In this document: piece by piece, positions 14,994 through 25,193 of the stretch
Layout: each line of letters starts with the position of its first letter
Numbering within the stretch: position 1 is the first letter of the stretch
Origin: Spirochaetota bacterium
Lineage (GTDB): Bacteria; Spirochaetota; UBA4802; JAFGDQ01
Assembly (NCBI GenBank): GCA_016932015.1
Contig: JAFGDQ010000095.1
Span: 1 to 36,809, forward strand
Length of the DNA stretch: 36,809 nucleotides
Reading direction: 5' to 3'
Notes under the pieces: generated by a model
The model's database searches: none
Seen by the model: only the letters and a program-made list of their open reading frames with translations
What the model was told of the DNA's origin: nothing
Program-made: the position numbers and the translations under genes

Positions 14994-16053
14994 ATCAAAA
15001 ATATTCAACTTAAAAGCAGGTAAAATTGCAAAAGCATCCGCATTCTATGCGTGGAAATATATAACACGTCAGCCGCTTGTTTTTAATCTTAATTTCAATG
15101 TAACAAATGTATGCAATCAGGATTGCCCCATGTGTAATGCGGCACTTTCAAGCAAGGAAAAGAAGGTCACCCTTACATTTGATCAATTCAAGGAGATCCT
15201 GGACAGGTTAAAACCATATTCAATTGCTTCTCTTACGATATCCGGCGGAGAGCCTTCTCTTGTTAAGGAACTTCCTGAAATGCTGAATTACGCGGCGGGA
15301 AAATTTCCTTTCGGCATCAATGTAAATTCGAATCTTTACGCCAATGAAACTATTATCAAACGCTTTGCAGAAACAGCTTTAACAAACAACATCCGAATAG
15401 GAACATCCTTTGACGGATTTGGCGAAACAGCTGATAAGCTTAGAGGAGCAAAAAACGTTTCAGACAGAGTAACAAAGAATATTGAACTTGTGACTGAATT
15501 AAAAAAGAAGCTTAATTCAAAATCAACATTGAACATGAACACTGTTATTTCCGATCAGAACCTTCATCAGATTCCGCAGATTCTGGAACTGTCCGAAAAA
15601 TACGGCTGGACACAGACTATTGCTCCATGGAACTGCTTCTTCTATCAGGACGGCAGCGATCCCTCCCTTCAGACACTTCAGTACAGCCCGGAACTTGAGG
15701 ACGTAATTGCGCTTGCCGCATCCAAAAAAAACATTGCGTGTTCAAAAGATTTCCTGCTAAATATCCCGAAATATGTGAAAGGAGATACCGACAAATACTG
15801 TCCTTACCTTACAGGTATTTTTAAAACATATAAAATATTCATAGATCCGAACGGTGATTTTTCGCTCTGCAGCAGAAAGCCGATTGGAAATATTTATAAT
15901 TCATCAATTGAGGATATACTGAAATCAGAAAAATACAAGAATGATCTTGCCGGATACAGGAAGTGTCCTAAATGCTGGATGGCGTGTTTTGTGGAAATAC
16001 TGCTGGCAATGCCGAAATTCTATCAGAAAAGAATAATCAATAAGTATGAGTAA
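14986..16053 (+). CDS. Radical SAM enzyme with C-terminal cysteine-rich domain
   Basis: 355 residues. The radical SAM cluster motif is CNQDCPMC (C-x3-C-x2-C) at about residue 43, with the supporting LTISGGEPSLV and NVNSNLY strands. The C-terminal part has CPYL, FIDPNGDFSLCSRKPIGNI and YRKCPKCWMAC, the pattern of a SPASM/twitch domain binding one or more auxiliary Fe-S clusters. Such enzymes modify peptides or make lipid or carbohydrate groups. There is no precursor-peptide gene visible beside it. The 8-base overlap with the membrane protein upstream suggests both act on the same lipid-linked substrate, which is inference. Oxygen-sensitive chemistry fits an anaerobe. Confidence 0.88.
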   Translation: MSKSKIFNLKAGKIAKASAFYAWKYITRQPLVFNLNFNVTNVCNQDCPMCNAALSSKEKKVTLTFDQFKEILDRLKPYSIASLTISGGEPSLVKELPEMLNYAAGKFPFGINVNSNLYANETIIKRFAETALTNNIRIGTSFDGFGETADKLRGAKNVSDRVTKNIELVTELKKKLNSKSTLNMNTVISDQNLHQIPQILELSEKYGWTQTIAPWNCFFYQDGSDPSLQTLQYSPELEDVIALAASKKNIACSKDFLLNIPKYVKGDTDKYCPYLTGIFKTYKIFIDPNGDFSLCSRKPIGNIYNSSIEDILKSEKYKNDLAGYRKCPKCWMACFVEILLAMPKFYQKRIINKYE

Positions 16054-16057
16054 GATA

Positions 16058-16090
16058 CAGTCTTCCGCTTTCTATTAAAGCGAAAGACTG
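16058..16090. terminator. Long hairpin between convergent genes
   Basis: CAGTCTTCCGCTTT (16058-16071) pairs with AAAGCGAAAGACTG (16077-16090) with one mismatch and a 5-base loop. It sits between the stop codons of the radical SAM gene (plus) and the FecR gene (minus), the place for a shared terminator, but neither side has a strong U-tract. Probably slows polymerase or protects mRNA ends. Confidence 0.6.
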
Positions 16091-16109
16091 CCCGGCTTCT
16101 CTGTAAAAT

Positions 16110-17162
16110 TTATTTTTTACGTTTAAACTGCTCAGTGTCAATGCTGCCTTTTATTTCATCAACAGCACTTTTATGTTTATTCATTATATCAGCATACGCT
16201 TTTTTATATGCCTCCTTAACTTCCATTATAGCCAGATAATTCCTTTGCTGCTGTTCAAGGACTCTGTTTGACTCCTCTTTTATTTTAAGGAATTTATCAT
16301 ACATATCTTTTTTATCCTGCTGATATCTGTTAAGGATAGTGTCCAGAGATTTATTGGCAGCTGTATTAAGGTACATGTCATCCTCAACAGTGCTCTCTAT
16401 ATTCTCAATGTCTTTATTGGCTTTTTCTATTTTTCTTTTTCCGCCAGCTGCAGCAGTACTTTTTTTACTCTCGTAACTGTTTATTTTTTTGGAAGCTTCA
16501 TTATTTCTGCTTTCAAATTTCTGCAGATATTCCTCGAAAGCATCACTCTGCTCTTCAGGATTTTTATCAAGCTCTGCTTCATTATCTGTTTTCCACTCTT
16601 CAAGGTCACCGCTTTTTGTTTTTCTGGGAGCGTTTCCTACTTCCACTTCCGCATTCTGACCGGCTTTAATAGATCCTATTCCGGACGGGCTCAATAGAGC
16701 AAGAGCTCCTTCACTCAGCTGTATTTTTGTGTCAGCGCTGTCGCTTACAGCCACTTCATACTCAGTTCCGCGTACAGCACAGACTGTAGTAGGAGTATAA
16801 AGCTTGCGTGCTGATTTTTTCTCTAATTTAGCAAATTTTGCGCTTATTATTCCGCCTGTAACAGAAAGAGAATCCGAATCCTTTACGTTTTGATTGCCTA
16901 TTGTCACACTGCTGTTCTGTCTTACCTTGATAACAGTCCCGTCATCATAGGATATGTCTGCGAAAGACATTTTCCCGGTTTTAAGAATATCGCCGGATTC
17001 AAGTTTCATCTGGAAAGCGGCTTTCATCTCCTTCCCGTTCCTAATTACATTGACCTTTCCGCCCAGGAATGAAATTTTGGCTGAATAAGCATTTGTTACT
17101 GCAAATAAAAATAATACTGCTAATACACATGATAATAAATAACTCTTTTTACTTTTCCTCAT
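16110..17162 (-). CDS. Exported FecR-domain protein with coiled-coil C-terminus
   Basis: 350 residues. A Sec signal peptide covers about 1-28 (LLSCVLAVLFLFAVTNAYSA). A FecR domain follows at about 30-170: LGGKVNVIRNG, LESGDILKTGKMSFADISYDDGTVIKVRQNSSVTI, TPTTVCAVRGTEYEVAV. Residues about 185-350 are charged and helical, probably a coiled coil (YQQDKKDMYDKFLKIKEESNRVLEQQQ). Stand-alone periplasmic FecR proteins without an ECF sigma factor are common in spirochaetes and may bind peptidoglycan or form scaffolds; this is not iron-citrate regulation. GGAGG lies 7 bases before the ATG. Last gene of the AsmA/DUF1318/giant series, with a possible promoter of its own in the 156-base gap. Confidence 0.87.
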   Translation of the reverse strand: MRKSKKSYLLSCVLAVLFLFAVTNAYSAKISFLGGKVNVIRNGKEMKAAFQMKLESGDILKTGKMSFADISYDDGTVIKVRQNSSVTIGNQNVKDSDSLSVTGGIISAKFAKLEKKSARKLYTPTTVCAVRGTEYEVAVSDSADTKIQLSEGALALLSPSGIGSIKAGQNAEVEVGNAPRKTKSGDLEEWKTDNEAELDKNPEEQSDAFEEYLQKFESRNNEASKKINSYESKKSTAAAGGKRKIEKANKDIENIESTVEDDMYLNTAANKSLDTILNRYQQDKKDMYDKFLKIKEESNRVLEQQQRNYLAIMEVKEAYKKAYADIMNKHKSAVDEIKGSIDTEQFKRKK

Positions 17163-17287
17163 TTAAATTCCTCCAAAAATTTAAACTGTCAATGTGAACT
17201 TTATTATCGTCCTGTCGGCTCAGACGGCAGAAAGAATTTTTAATACCGGAATAAAAATGCAATTGTGTACATTTAAGCGTTATCTGC

Positions 17288-17317
17288 ATTATATAATGGT
17301 TACCGGACATAACACAA
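17288..17317 (-). promoter_or_regulatory. Possible promoter for the FecR gene
   Basis: On the minus strand a perfect TATAAT (17293-17288) is preceded by an 18-base spacer and TTGTGT (17317-17312), which ends beside the giant gene's stop codon. The start site would be near 17281, leaving a leader of about 120 bases. The -35 match is weak. Confidence 0.4.
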
Positions 17318-17318
17318 T

Positions 17319-20300
17319 TTACAGAGCTGTATGATATAAACGAATACCGGACCAGTAAGCCGGAGAAACGAAATTCCGGTTTACTCTTAAAGACTCCTTC
17401 GCTGATTGAAAAGAAGCCCGGATTTCACTGGTAAATTGTAATTTTCTGTAAAATTTACTTACAAACTCTGCGTTGTTTAAATCATGAATTGAAGCATTAT
17501 TAATCACAGCTCCGTTTATACCATTGAAATAATTCAGCAGAATAAAATCATTCAGGCTGACATTACGCAGATTGAAATCAGGAACGTATAAGAAATCACC
17601 ACGCACCATATCCCCGTAAATCTTTCCTTTAATATATAACTCGCCTTTAAAAGAATCAAACAAAATTTCACTGTTTATATGAGCAACTCCGTTTCCGTCC
17701 ATCCTGTAATTATACTGAATTCCCGACTCCTTAACAGACACAAGCTCCAGTTTATTAATCAGGCTCCTGTTTTCAGTATCCGCAAAGCTTACGGAATTTT
17801 CAACGGGTGTTCCAGGCTTAAAGGATGAAAGTATTGAAGGAATATAAGTTACATTATAGACCTCATCAAGTATTGTTCCTGAACCGATAATCTCAAAAGG
17901 TATTTTCTCCAGTTCATTATCCGTAATAAAGATTATGTCATTTTTTTTAACGTAATGTATTTCAAGCGGTTTAAAAAGCTCATACAGCTTCTGTGAAACC
18001 CGGGTAATATTTTTTACAGTTAAATCATTGTTATACATGTTAAGTATCTTTTCTGCTTTCAGATACCCTTCCTTTAGCCTGATATTTTTAACAGAATCAC
18101 GGGTTATTACACAGCATAAAATGTCATTTATGTTTTTAACTGCATAAAATACTATGGAATCCTCCTTAAGTTTTTTTCTGAATAATTCCAGAGGTAAATA
18201 TCCGGCTAATGCTTTTATTTGCAAAGAGGGATATTCAATTAATAATTTAACAAATTCCATAGACCGTTTTTTGCTTTTTATTGTTTTAAAGCGGTTCAGC
18301 ACATCTTCGGGCAATTTATATCTTGCTGCCAGTCCGGTATATTTTGAGCGAAGATTTATCTGCTTCTTTACTTCTGCATAAAGAAGAGAATCCAAATTGT
18401 TATTTCTGCTCATTTTATAAGAGATCAGAAATTCAAGGCCTTCATTAATAAGATCAATCCTATCAAAGGCTGAAATAATATCAGGAGAGGAATCAAGAGA
18501 GGCTAATCCGGACTGAATCATTTTTTCAATTTTTACCCATTGCGAATCTCCGGCCTTTCCGGCTTTCAGAACATTTAACAACTCCATTCTTGCTTTCAAA
18601 AAAAATAATACATATTCGTTTTTATTCTTTTTTATAACAGATTCAAGTTTCTTTATTCTTTCATCAGCGTCATCTGCTTTTCCAAGATATAAAGCTTCTT
18701 CAATCAGAATCAGCTGATATTTATTATATAATTCATTATCGTTTACGGACAAGGCAAGACCTGCAAGTGCGGAATTATAAGATTCTTCATGCTTTTCCAG
18801 TTTGGAAAGATAAACAGCTTCCTTGTACATAAACTCTTTTAACAGAAACTGTATATTTGCTTTATTTAATAATGCATTCATTTCTTTAGTGTATTTTAAC
18901 GCATTTTCATATTGCTGTTCATTTTCATAAAGATAAATAATCTGTTTCAGCAATTGCAGAGAATCTGCAGGCAGGGATATTTTTAAAATCTGATCAGGAT
19001 TTACTTCCTGTAGAATATTCAGGGCAGAATCAGACCTCATGGTTTTTATCATACTGTTTATTGCAAAATACACAGGAAATACAGACATATGATCATATTT
19101 TCCATTCACCAATGATAATGATATCACAAGGTTTTCAATATCTTCATTTTTACCAATGGCGGCAATATTTTCAGCTCTTTGAGAGAAAAACTTTTGTTCA
19201 CTAATCTTTCCGCTCAACAATGCGTATTTTAAAAGATCACGGTCTGTAGTATTATAAGCATTTTTCCACTCCTTAAGTAAGTCAGTTGTTAAATCATGCT
19301 TATCAGACAAATGTAAATATTCAGAAAAAAGCAGAATCAGCTTATCTTCGGGAAGTATTGATTTAAGAAAACGTATCTTTTCTGTGATTTCCTTTGAAGA
19401 AATCTTATTATCTGCGACCAGTTCAGCAATGGCATTATAAATAAAGTAATCCATTGATGTTTTGAAAATACTTACCTGTCCAGCCATCCGCAGTGTTTCT
19501 GATGCAGCTGCAATGTCACTGCTGTACAGTAACAGGAATATTTTTGCAGATAAAGCCTTATTGTAAATTTCCTTCCTGCCGGATGTCTGGTTTATTATTG
19601 TGTTAAGATATGAAATACTTTTTTTGATATCCCCTTTCAGAAATTCTATTTCAGAAATATTATAAAGGTATATCGGGTTGTTCTTCTCGTCAGTATTTTG
19701 TTTATACCATCTTTTTAAATATAATTCAGCAAGTTCGTAATTTCCCCTGTCAAGATACATCCGGTATTTTTTAAAATAAATATTTATAAACTGACTTATT
19801 TTCTGTTTTCTTTCTTCATGAGTATAGCCTCTGAAGCCGAATCCCGTAATACCGTCTGTTTGTGAAGCTGCTCTCTGAAAAGTCTGATTATTTACCCGCT
19901 TTAACAGATCTGCAATATTCTCCGGACTTCTGTCATCATTATAGTAAAAAGCTGTTCTCCCTCCGGAATATAATAAAGATTCGTTCAACAGTAAAAGAGA
20001 TTCCTGATTGATGTTTTTAACTTTTTTTATAAGCAGTGCAGGCTCCAGACGTTTACTGAAAAAATCAGTATATGACAGCTCATTAGCTGCATCAATAAGA
20101 ACCGAATATTCGGAGATATCCGCAGTTTTCAGACTTTCTTCAGCAACCTGTAAATCCGAATCGTCTTTAATTTCGCTTACATTTTCTGCCAGTCCCTTTC
20201 CATTAAAAATAATATTATCTATTATAATGTTATTTGGAGACGCATAATATTTCGCTCTTGCGATTGAAGGAATATATATAAATTCAGGAGAGTTTTCAGC

Positions 20301-23300
20301 AGAAAGCCCTTTCAGAAAAATATTAACGGCCGTTTCATTAAACACAACAAATCTGTTTTTATCTGTATACCCATCCTTCATAAAAGCTGCGATTTTCTCT
20401 ATGATTAAATCCTTTTCCTTATTAAAAGGAATTTTCCTGAAAGTCACTTTACCTGAATCTATCTTCCATGCATTGATTCCGGCATCGGATGAAATGAACT
20501 GATATATTACAGAATCATTATATTTCGGCAAGGTGTCGCCGGATAAAGAAAGAAATGAGGCGAAGAACGGTTTCTTCTTTTTTAAATTATTTATAAAAGC
20601 ATTCAGAGACAAAGTCCTGGCCTTTAACTGCTCTTTTTTTGACAGTGCAGTTTCAGGAGCATCAGTTTCCAGAATAGCTGAGATTTCCACTTTATTTTTT
20701 TCAATCTCTTTGATCTGCTTTATATATGTACTATAATCCGCGTTATCTTCCGGTGAATAAAATTCGGGAGAATTCAGTGCAAGCAGCATAAGCCGTTGAA
20801 CCTCATATCCATGCTCAGATACACTAATTGCCCTCTGCGGTTTTTCAAAAGAAGCAAGCATCTGCATATAGCTGTTATAAAGCCGGACAACCCTGTTCAT
20901 TTCCCCTGAATACAGGTATGGATATTCTTCTATTATTTTTACTGCATTTTCATAGTACCCAAGAGCCATTGAACGGGATACGCCCTCCATTTTTCCCGCA
21001 TGCTTATTAAGGAGTTCAGCAATACTGTAATACGAATACCATAAAAGATCATGATATTCATATTTCGATGCAATTTTTACAGCACCCAGATAAGTATTGT
21101 ATGAATCATCCGGGAGGCCTATTCCGGACTGACAACCTGCAAGATTAAGTAAAAGTTTAACCAGAAGTCTTTTGGACTGATTATTCTCTGCAATTTTAAC
21201 TGCAGACTCAAACCGAGCTGAAGCACTTCTGTATAATTGAAATATATCTTTATTATCTTTATAATAATCATATCCTGAATCGGGCTCTGCATTATTCTCA
21301 TTCCCGGTTTCCAGGCCGCGTTTTAATATTTCTGCTTTCTGAAATTCAAAAACACCGGTTACTATATCAAGAGAATAATATTTTTTTTCAGCTTCAGCTG
21401 CAATAGCTTCTTTCAGTGCCGTAAGTTCAGATTCATTTACCTCTCTTTTTTCAGCTTTTGCTTTTTCCCTGAGAGACTTCATTTCCTTTTCTAAACGCTT
21501 TTGTTCATATTGATCGCGATAATCATTAATCTGTTTTAAAAATGTATCAATTTTTTTCTCAGGCTCTGTCAAAATTTCAGGTTTATTCTCCAGCAGAAAA
21601 GAAAATAAACCGGCACTGTTCTGTATTGTAATGAATAATCCTTCAAGGTCATCAGAATTCTTGGAGGCGGAATTCCATGCCTTCTTAAAATAAGAATCCG
21701 CTTTTTCATAATCCATAAGTTTGAAATAACAGTAACCGATATTATTCAGAGCAATAACACGGGCCTCTGCATAAACCCTGCTTTCCCTTTTTCCAATGAC
21801 AGCAAGCTTCTTCTCCAGACTTTTAACAGCCTTGGTATATTCACCGTTATTATAATATATTTCATACTCAAGCGAAGCGTTTAGCATCTTTTTCTGAACA
21901 GTATCCAGTTCGTCAACAATTCTGTTATCGCCGATTACATAGGTATCCTGGCCAAGGTCCAGAAGTCCGAATTCGAATAATCCGAACAGTTTAAAAGTAA
22001 GAGAATAATCTTTCTCCTTTGTATCATAATCTTTAAGCTGTCTTTCAGCCCTGTTAAGGTATACAAGAGCGCTTTCATTATTACCGAGTTCTTTATAACA
22101 AAATGCTATCTCCTGCAGGAATCTTGCTCTGTCAATATCGAGCTTATATCTTTTTGAAAAATCAATAATACGCTTATACCATGTAACAGCTTTATTATAT
22201 TTCTTTTCAGTTCTTTCAAACAAAGCGAAAAATCTGTACAAATTATAAAACTGGTATCTGTATCTTTTGTAATTACCTGAACTCAGGGAATTATAAATAA
22301 ACAGCGTTTTCTGCATTTCCTCTCTGGCTCGTCCAATATTATCATTCTGCCAGTAGCAGTAACCCAGATGGTAATAAAACAGCGCTTCCTGTCTTCTTGA
22401 GCTAAAGGACTTTTTGTATTTGACTACATTCATGTAATGAGTGAATGCACGGGGATAATTTTTTAACAGGAAGTATGTATTGGCAATATTAAGATTAAGA
22501 TTTCCTTCTCTTTCCGGATACAGGCTTTCGTCATTTATCTCCAAGGCTTTTTCATAATTGGAAATATTTGTTTCCCATAAAGACTGCGGAAAATACTTAT
22601 TGATAAGACCGGTATAGTTTTTTCCCGCCTTTTCACTTTCTTCTCTTTTCAGGTCAATATACTGATATACCCAGCCCTTGAGAAGCTCTGCATCCACAAA
22701 AGTATCATCCATGAACAGCGCCCATTCTATCTGATCAACGGAATTCCTTGAATTAATGATCAGCTGCTCAAATAAAGCATTTTCATCGATTAGGCTCTGA
22801 GAGGAAGATAACTGCTGCATTATATTTGCAGCCATTCCGGCATAAATATAGGCAAGCCCGTAAATATGCGCTCTGTCAAAAGCTATCCTTGCCTGTTTCA
22901 GGTTATTCTGTTTTTTATTGTATTCATATTCCAGCTTCCGCAGTTCGCTGTAATCATTGGCTTTTAATTTAGAGAATGCATTTATATACAGTATATGTGC
23001 TCTTGAAGCATACTCATTATAAAATTCAGGGTACATTTTCCTTGTATGAAGATACTTGACAAGAGAGACATATCCGCGATAAAGCTCAACACTCTCAGAA
23101 TATTTTCCTGCTGACTCAGCCCTTTCTCCGTATACTTCATAATAATCAATCAGCCTGTTTATTATACTTATATAATCCTGCTCTTTATACCAGGGGATGT
23201 ATTGCTGTGCGCCGGCGGAAAGATACTTCTCCATTTCAGCATATTTTTTTTCTCTTTCAAAAATATTACCTAACAGTACATTGATTTTATAAAAAGTATA

Positions 23301-25193
23301 ACTTGAGCTTCTGGAAAATTCCAGGGCTTTAAGTAAAGCAGTTCTGGCTTTCTCAAGATTTCCCTTTTTAAAATAAGCACTAGCTGCAATATAAAGAAAA
23401 AGATCACTCGTATTTTTAATATCACCGTACTTTTTATACATTGCTTCAGCAATACGTATCTTACGGTCATTATCTTTTTCCCGGTCAAATACACTTATAA
23501 TATCTTTTGCTGCCTTAAGTCTCAAATAAATAAATCCGGATGACAGCACCTGTAAATACGAATCAGACATATCATCAGCAAGGGAAGTATAGCCTGTCTC
23601 CGCTGATTTTAAATGAACGTAAATGATTCTTTTAAAATCGGAATGTTCCTGCATAATGCGCGCATAAATTTTTAAAGCATCATCAATTCTATACAGACGC
23701 CTATATTCATCTCCCAGGTCCTCCAGCAGAAAGGGTACAAGTTTATTCCCTGTATTTTTGCTCAATTCGGAAACAGCTTCTGAAAGAGTTATATCTCCGG
23801 GCCTGCCATTCATAATGCTTTCAATATACCGGCTCATTATACTGCTGTAGTCCATTTCATTTTTGGAAAGACCGGATAATACATTAAGAATTCTCTTTGT
23901 ATTTTGCGCATCGCCGTCAATCATATATGCGGCCGCAGCCTGGGTAAGGCCTTTTGATATAAATATCCTGGAATTTACATCTCCCGCTTTATTGAAAAAA
24001 TAATAAACTCTCTCAAGGTTTAAAAGATACTTTTCCGTATCATCAGTCTCGGTCATCAATCTTTCTGATAATCCCAGCTGATTCTCAGCATTGTTTTTTT
24101 TCGGAATTATACCGTAATCCGGTATAAGATTTATGTTTATATTCTCTCCGGTTTGATTTGAATAGAGTATTATTCCGTCATAGGCAGGAGACCAGAAAGG
24201 AGAGAATGAAGATTCGGATTTTTGGGTCAGCTGGTATTCAACATTATTAGTTAAATTTTTATAATAAAGAACAGAATTATCTCTTAAATCAATTTTGTTA
24301 TCATTGTTTGTATCTTTATCAATTAAAGTGTATGCGATCTCATCGCTGTTTTTAAGAAATACCGGATTAAGTTCAATTGCGGCAGTATTTGTAATTCTTG
24401 TTTCTTTACTGCGGGCGATATCCAGAATGTAAATATCGCCGTTGCTGTCTTTATCGCGGTATGAAACATATACTATCTTTCTGCCGTCATTTGAAAAATG
24501 AGGATAGCTCCCCCCTTTTGTCGTTAGCTGAACAAGGTCATCACCTTTTCTGTTCATCAGCCAAATATTTTCAATTCCGTCTCTTACTGAGGAAAAAGCA
24601 ATGGATTCTCCATCCGGAGACCAGCATGGTGATGCGTCTTTAATTATTCTGATAACCCCGCTTTCAGTATCCTGATATATAGTAAGATTTTGTGCTGTCA
24701 GATCAGGAGAAGAAATTCCTGTCACTGACTTTTCCGTTTTTTCAATAATATCCTCAGGATCAATTTTCATTATAAAAATATCACCCTCCGGGTCATCTCT
24801 CCGGGAAACAAATGCAAGATACTTACCGTCCGGGGAAACAGCAGGATTATAATCCTTTGAAGAATGTTCCGTCAGTTTAACAGTGGTTATATTGTACATC
24901 GATCTCAGATAAATATCAAAATTACCCTTCTCCCTGTTGGAAGCAAAAAATAAATATCTGCCGTCCTGAGTTAAATTACCGTCTGTTTCGATTGCCTGCC
25001 ATATTGTCAAAGGAATAACACTGCCGGTTTTTAATGCGAACTCATTATAAATAAGCTTTTTATAATTAAAAATGTCATTGTCATCCTCTTCCTCTGCTGA
25101 AGCGAAGAGAGGGAAGCTCAGAAAAAAAATAAATAATAATATTACACTTTTTATTTTTATTTTTATTTTTATTTTTATTTTTTTCTGATCCAT
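17319..25193 (-). CDS. Giant exported propeller-TPR protein with two CHAT-like domains
   Basis: 2624 residues. The signal peptide covers about 1-33 and begins with a KI repeat. Residues about 50-370 form a TolB/PD40 beta-propeller (DGRYLFFASNREKGNFDIYL, SPDGKYLAFVSRRDDPEGDIFIM, SPDGESIAFSSVRDGIENIWLM). Long TPR helices cover about 380-1480 and 1790-2320 (AYFKKGNLEKARTALLKALEF, NNIGYCYFKLMDYEKADSYFKKAW). A CHAT-like domain lies at about 1550-1770 and a second at the C-terminus, about 2330-2624, which ends NFVSPAYWSGIRLYH like classical CHAT domains. The catalytic His-Cys pair seems lost in both (LIDAAN and LLNES in the first; AHINSE and INNAS in the second), so both are probably scaffolds. It overlaps the lipoprotein gene by 19 bases. 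Expected in the periplasm; role unknown. Confidence 0.88.
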   Translation of the reverse strand: MDQKKIKIKIKIKIKSVILLFIFFLSFPLFASAEEEDDNDIFNYKKLIYNEFALKTGSVIPLTIWQAIETDGNLTQDGRYLFFASNREKGNFDIYLRSMYNITTVKLTEHSSKDYNPAVSPDGKYLAFVSRRDDPEGDIFIMKIDPEDIIEKTEKSVTGISSPDLTAQNLTIYQDTESGVIRIIKDASPCWSPDGESIAFSSVRDGIENIWLMNRKGDDLVQLTTKGGSYPHFSNDGRKIVYVSYRDKDSNGDIYILDIARSKETRITNTAAIELNPVFLKNSDEIAYTLIDKDTNNDNKIDLRDNSVLYYKNLTNNVEYQLTQKSESSFSPFWSPAYDGIILYSNQTGENININLIPDYGIIPKKNNAENQLGLSERLMTETDDTEKYLLNLERVYYFFNKAGDVNSRIFISKGLTQAAAAYMIDGDAQNTKRILNVLSGLSKNEMDYSSIMSRYIESIMNGRPGDITLSEAVSELSKNTGNKLVPFLLEDLGDEYRRLYRIDDALKIYARIMQEHSDFKRIIYVHLKSAETGYTSLADDMSDSYLQVLSSGFIYLRLKAAKDIISVFDREKDNDRKIRIAEAMYKKYGDIKNTSDLFLYIAASAYFKKGNLEKARTALLKALEFSRSSSYTFYKINVLLGNIFEREKKYAEMEKYLSAGAQQYIPWYKEQDYISIINRLIDYYEVYGERAESAGKYSESVELYRGYVSLVKYLHTRKMYPEFYNEYASRAHILYINAFSKLKANDYSELRKLEYEYNKKQNNLKQARIAFDRAHIYGLAYIYAGMAANIMQQLSSSQSLIDENALFEQLIINSRNSVDQIEWALFMDDTFVDAELLKGWVYQYIDLKREESEKAGKNYTGLINKYFPQSLWETNISNYEKALEINDESLYPEREGNLNLNIANTYFLLKNYPRAFTHYMNVVKYKKSFSSRRQEALFYYHLGYCYWQNDNIGRAREEMQKTLFIYNSLSSGNYKRYRYQFYNLYRFFALFERTEKKYNKAVTWYKRIIDFSKRYKLDIDRARFLQEIAFCYKELGNNESALVYLNRAERQLKDYDTKEKDYSLTFKLFGLFEFGLLDLGQDTYVIGDNRIVDELDTVQKKMLNASLEYEIYYNNGEYTKAVKSLEKKLAVIGKRESRVYAEARVIALNNIGYCYFKLMDYEKADSYFKKAWNSASKNSDDLEGLFITIQNSAGLFSFLLENKPEILTEPEKKIDTFLKQINDYRDQYEQKRLEKEMKSLREKAKAEKREVNESELTALKEAIAAEAEKKYYSLDIVTGVFEFQKAEILKRGLETGNENNAEPDSGYDYYKDNKDIFQLYRSASARFESAVKIAENNQSKRLLVKLLLNLAGCQSGIGLPDDSYNTYLGAVKIASKYEYHDLLWYSYYSIAELLNKHAGKMEGVSRSMALGYYENAVKIIEEYPYLYSGEMNRVVRLYNSYMQMLASFEKPQRAISVSEHGYEVQRLMLLALNSPEFYSPEDNADYSTYIKQIKEIEKNKVEISAILETDAPETALSKKEQLKARTLSLNAFINNLKKKKPFFASFLSLSGDTLPKYNDSVIYQFISSDAGINAWKIDSGKVTFRKIPFNKEKDLIIEKIAAFMKDGYTDKNRFVVFNETAVNIFLKGLSAENSPEFIYIPSIARAKYYASPNNIIIDNIIFNGKGLAENVSEIKDDSDLQVAEESLKTADISEYSVLIDAANELSYTDFFSKRLEPALLIKKVKNINQESLLLLNESLLYSGGRTAFYYNDDRSPENIADLLKRVNNQTFQRAASQTDGITGFGFRGYTHEERKQKISQFINIYFKKYRMYLDRGNYELAELYLKRWYKQNTDEKNNPIYLYNISEIEFLKGDIKKSISYLNTIINQTSGRKEIYNKALSAKIFLLLYSSDIAAASETLRMAGQVSIFKTSMDYFIYNAIAELVADNKISSKEITEKIRFLKSILPEDKLILLFSEYLHLSDKHDLTTDLLKEWKNAYNTTDRDLLKYALLSGKISEQKFFSQRAENIAAIGKNEDIENLVISLSLVNGKYDHMSVFPVYFAINSMIKTMRSDSALNILQEVNPDQILKISLPADSLQLLKQIIYLYENEQQYENALKYTKEMNALLNKANIQFLLKEFMYKEAVYLSKLEKHEESYNSALAGLALSVNDNELYNKYQLILIEEALYLGKADDADERIKKLESVIKKNKNEYVLFFLKARMELLNVLKAGKAGDSQWVKIEKMIQSGLASLDSSPDIISAFDRIDLINEGLEFLISYKMSRNNNLDSLLYAEVKKQINLRSKYTGLAARYKLPEDVLNRFKTIKSKKRSMEFVKLLIEYPSLQIKALAGYLPLELFRKKLKEDSIVFYAVKNINDILCCVITRDSVKNIRLKEGYLKAEKILNMYNNDLTVKNITRVSQKLYELFKPLEIHYVKKNDIIFITDNELEKIPFEIIGSGTILDEVYNVTYIPSILSSFKPGTPVENSVSFADTENRSLINKLELVSVKESGIQYNYRMDGNGVAHINSEILFDSFKGELYIKGKIYGDMVRGDFLYVPDFNLRNVSLNDFILLNYFNGINGAVINNASIHDLNNAEFVSKFYRKLQFTSEIRASFQSAKESLRVNRNFVSPAYWSGIRLYHTAL
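25148..25184 (-). repeat. Hexanucleotide tandem repeat (TTTTTA on plus strand)
   Basis: Five TTTTTA units plus a T run on the plus strand encode the alternating KI dipeptides near the start of the giant protein. Six-base units can grow or shrink without shifting the frame, altering the length of the positively charged part of the signal peptide. Confidence 0.85.

Noticed and set aside
16110..17162. FecR gene as an iron-citrate regulator
   Set aside because: No ECF sigma factor or TonB receptor is next to it, and it has a Sec signal peptide and coiled-coil tail typical of stand-alone periplasmic FecR-domain proteins.
25148..25184. The KI repeat as an on/off phase-variation switch
   Set aside because: Units of six bases do not shift the frame, so slippage could only alter length, not turn the gene off.
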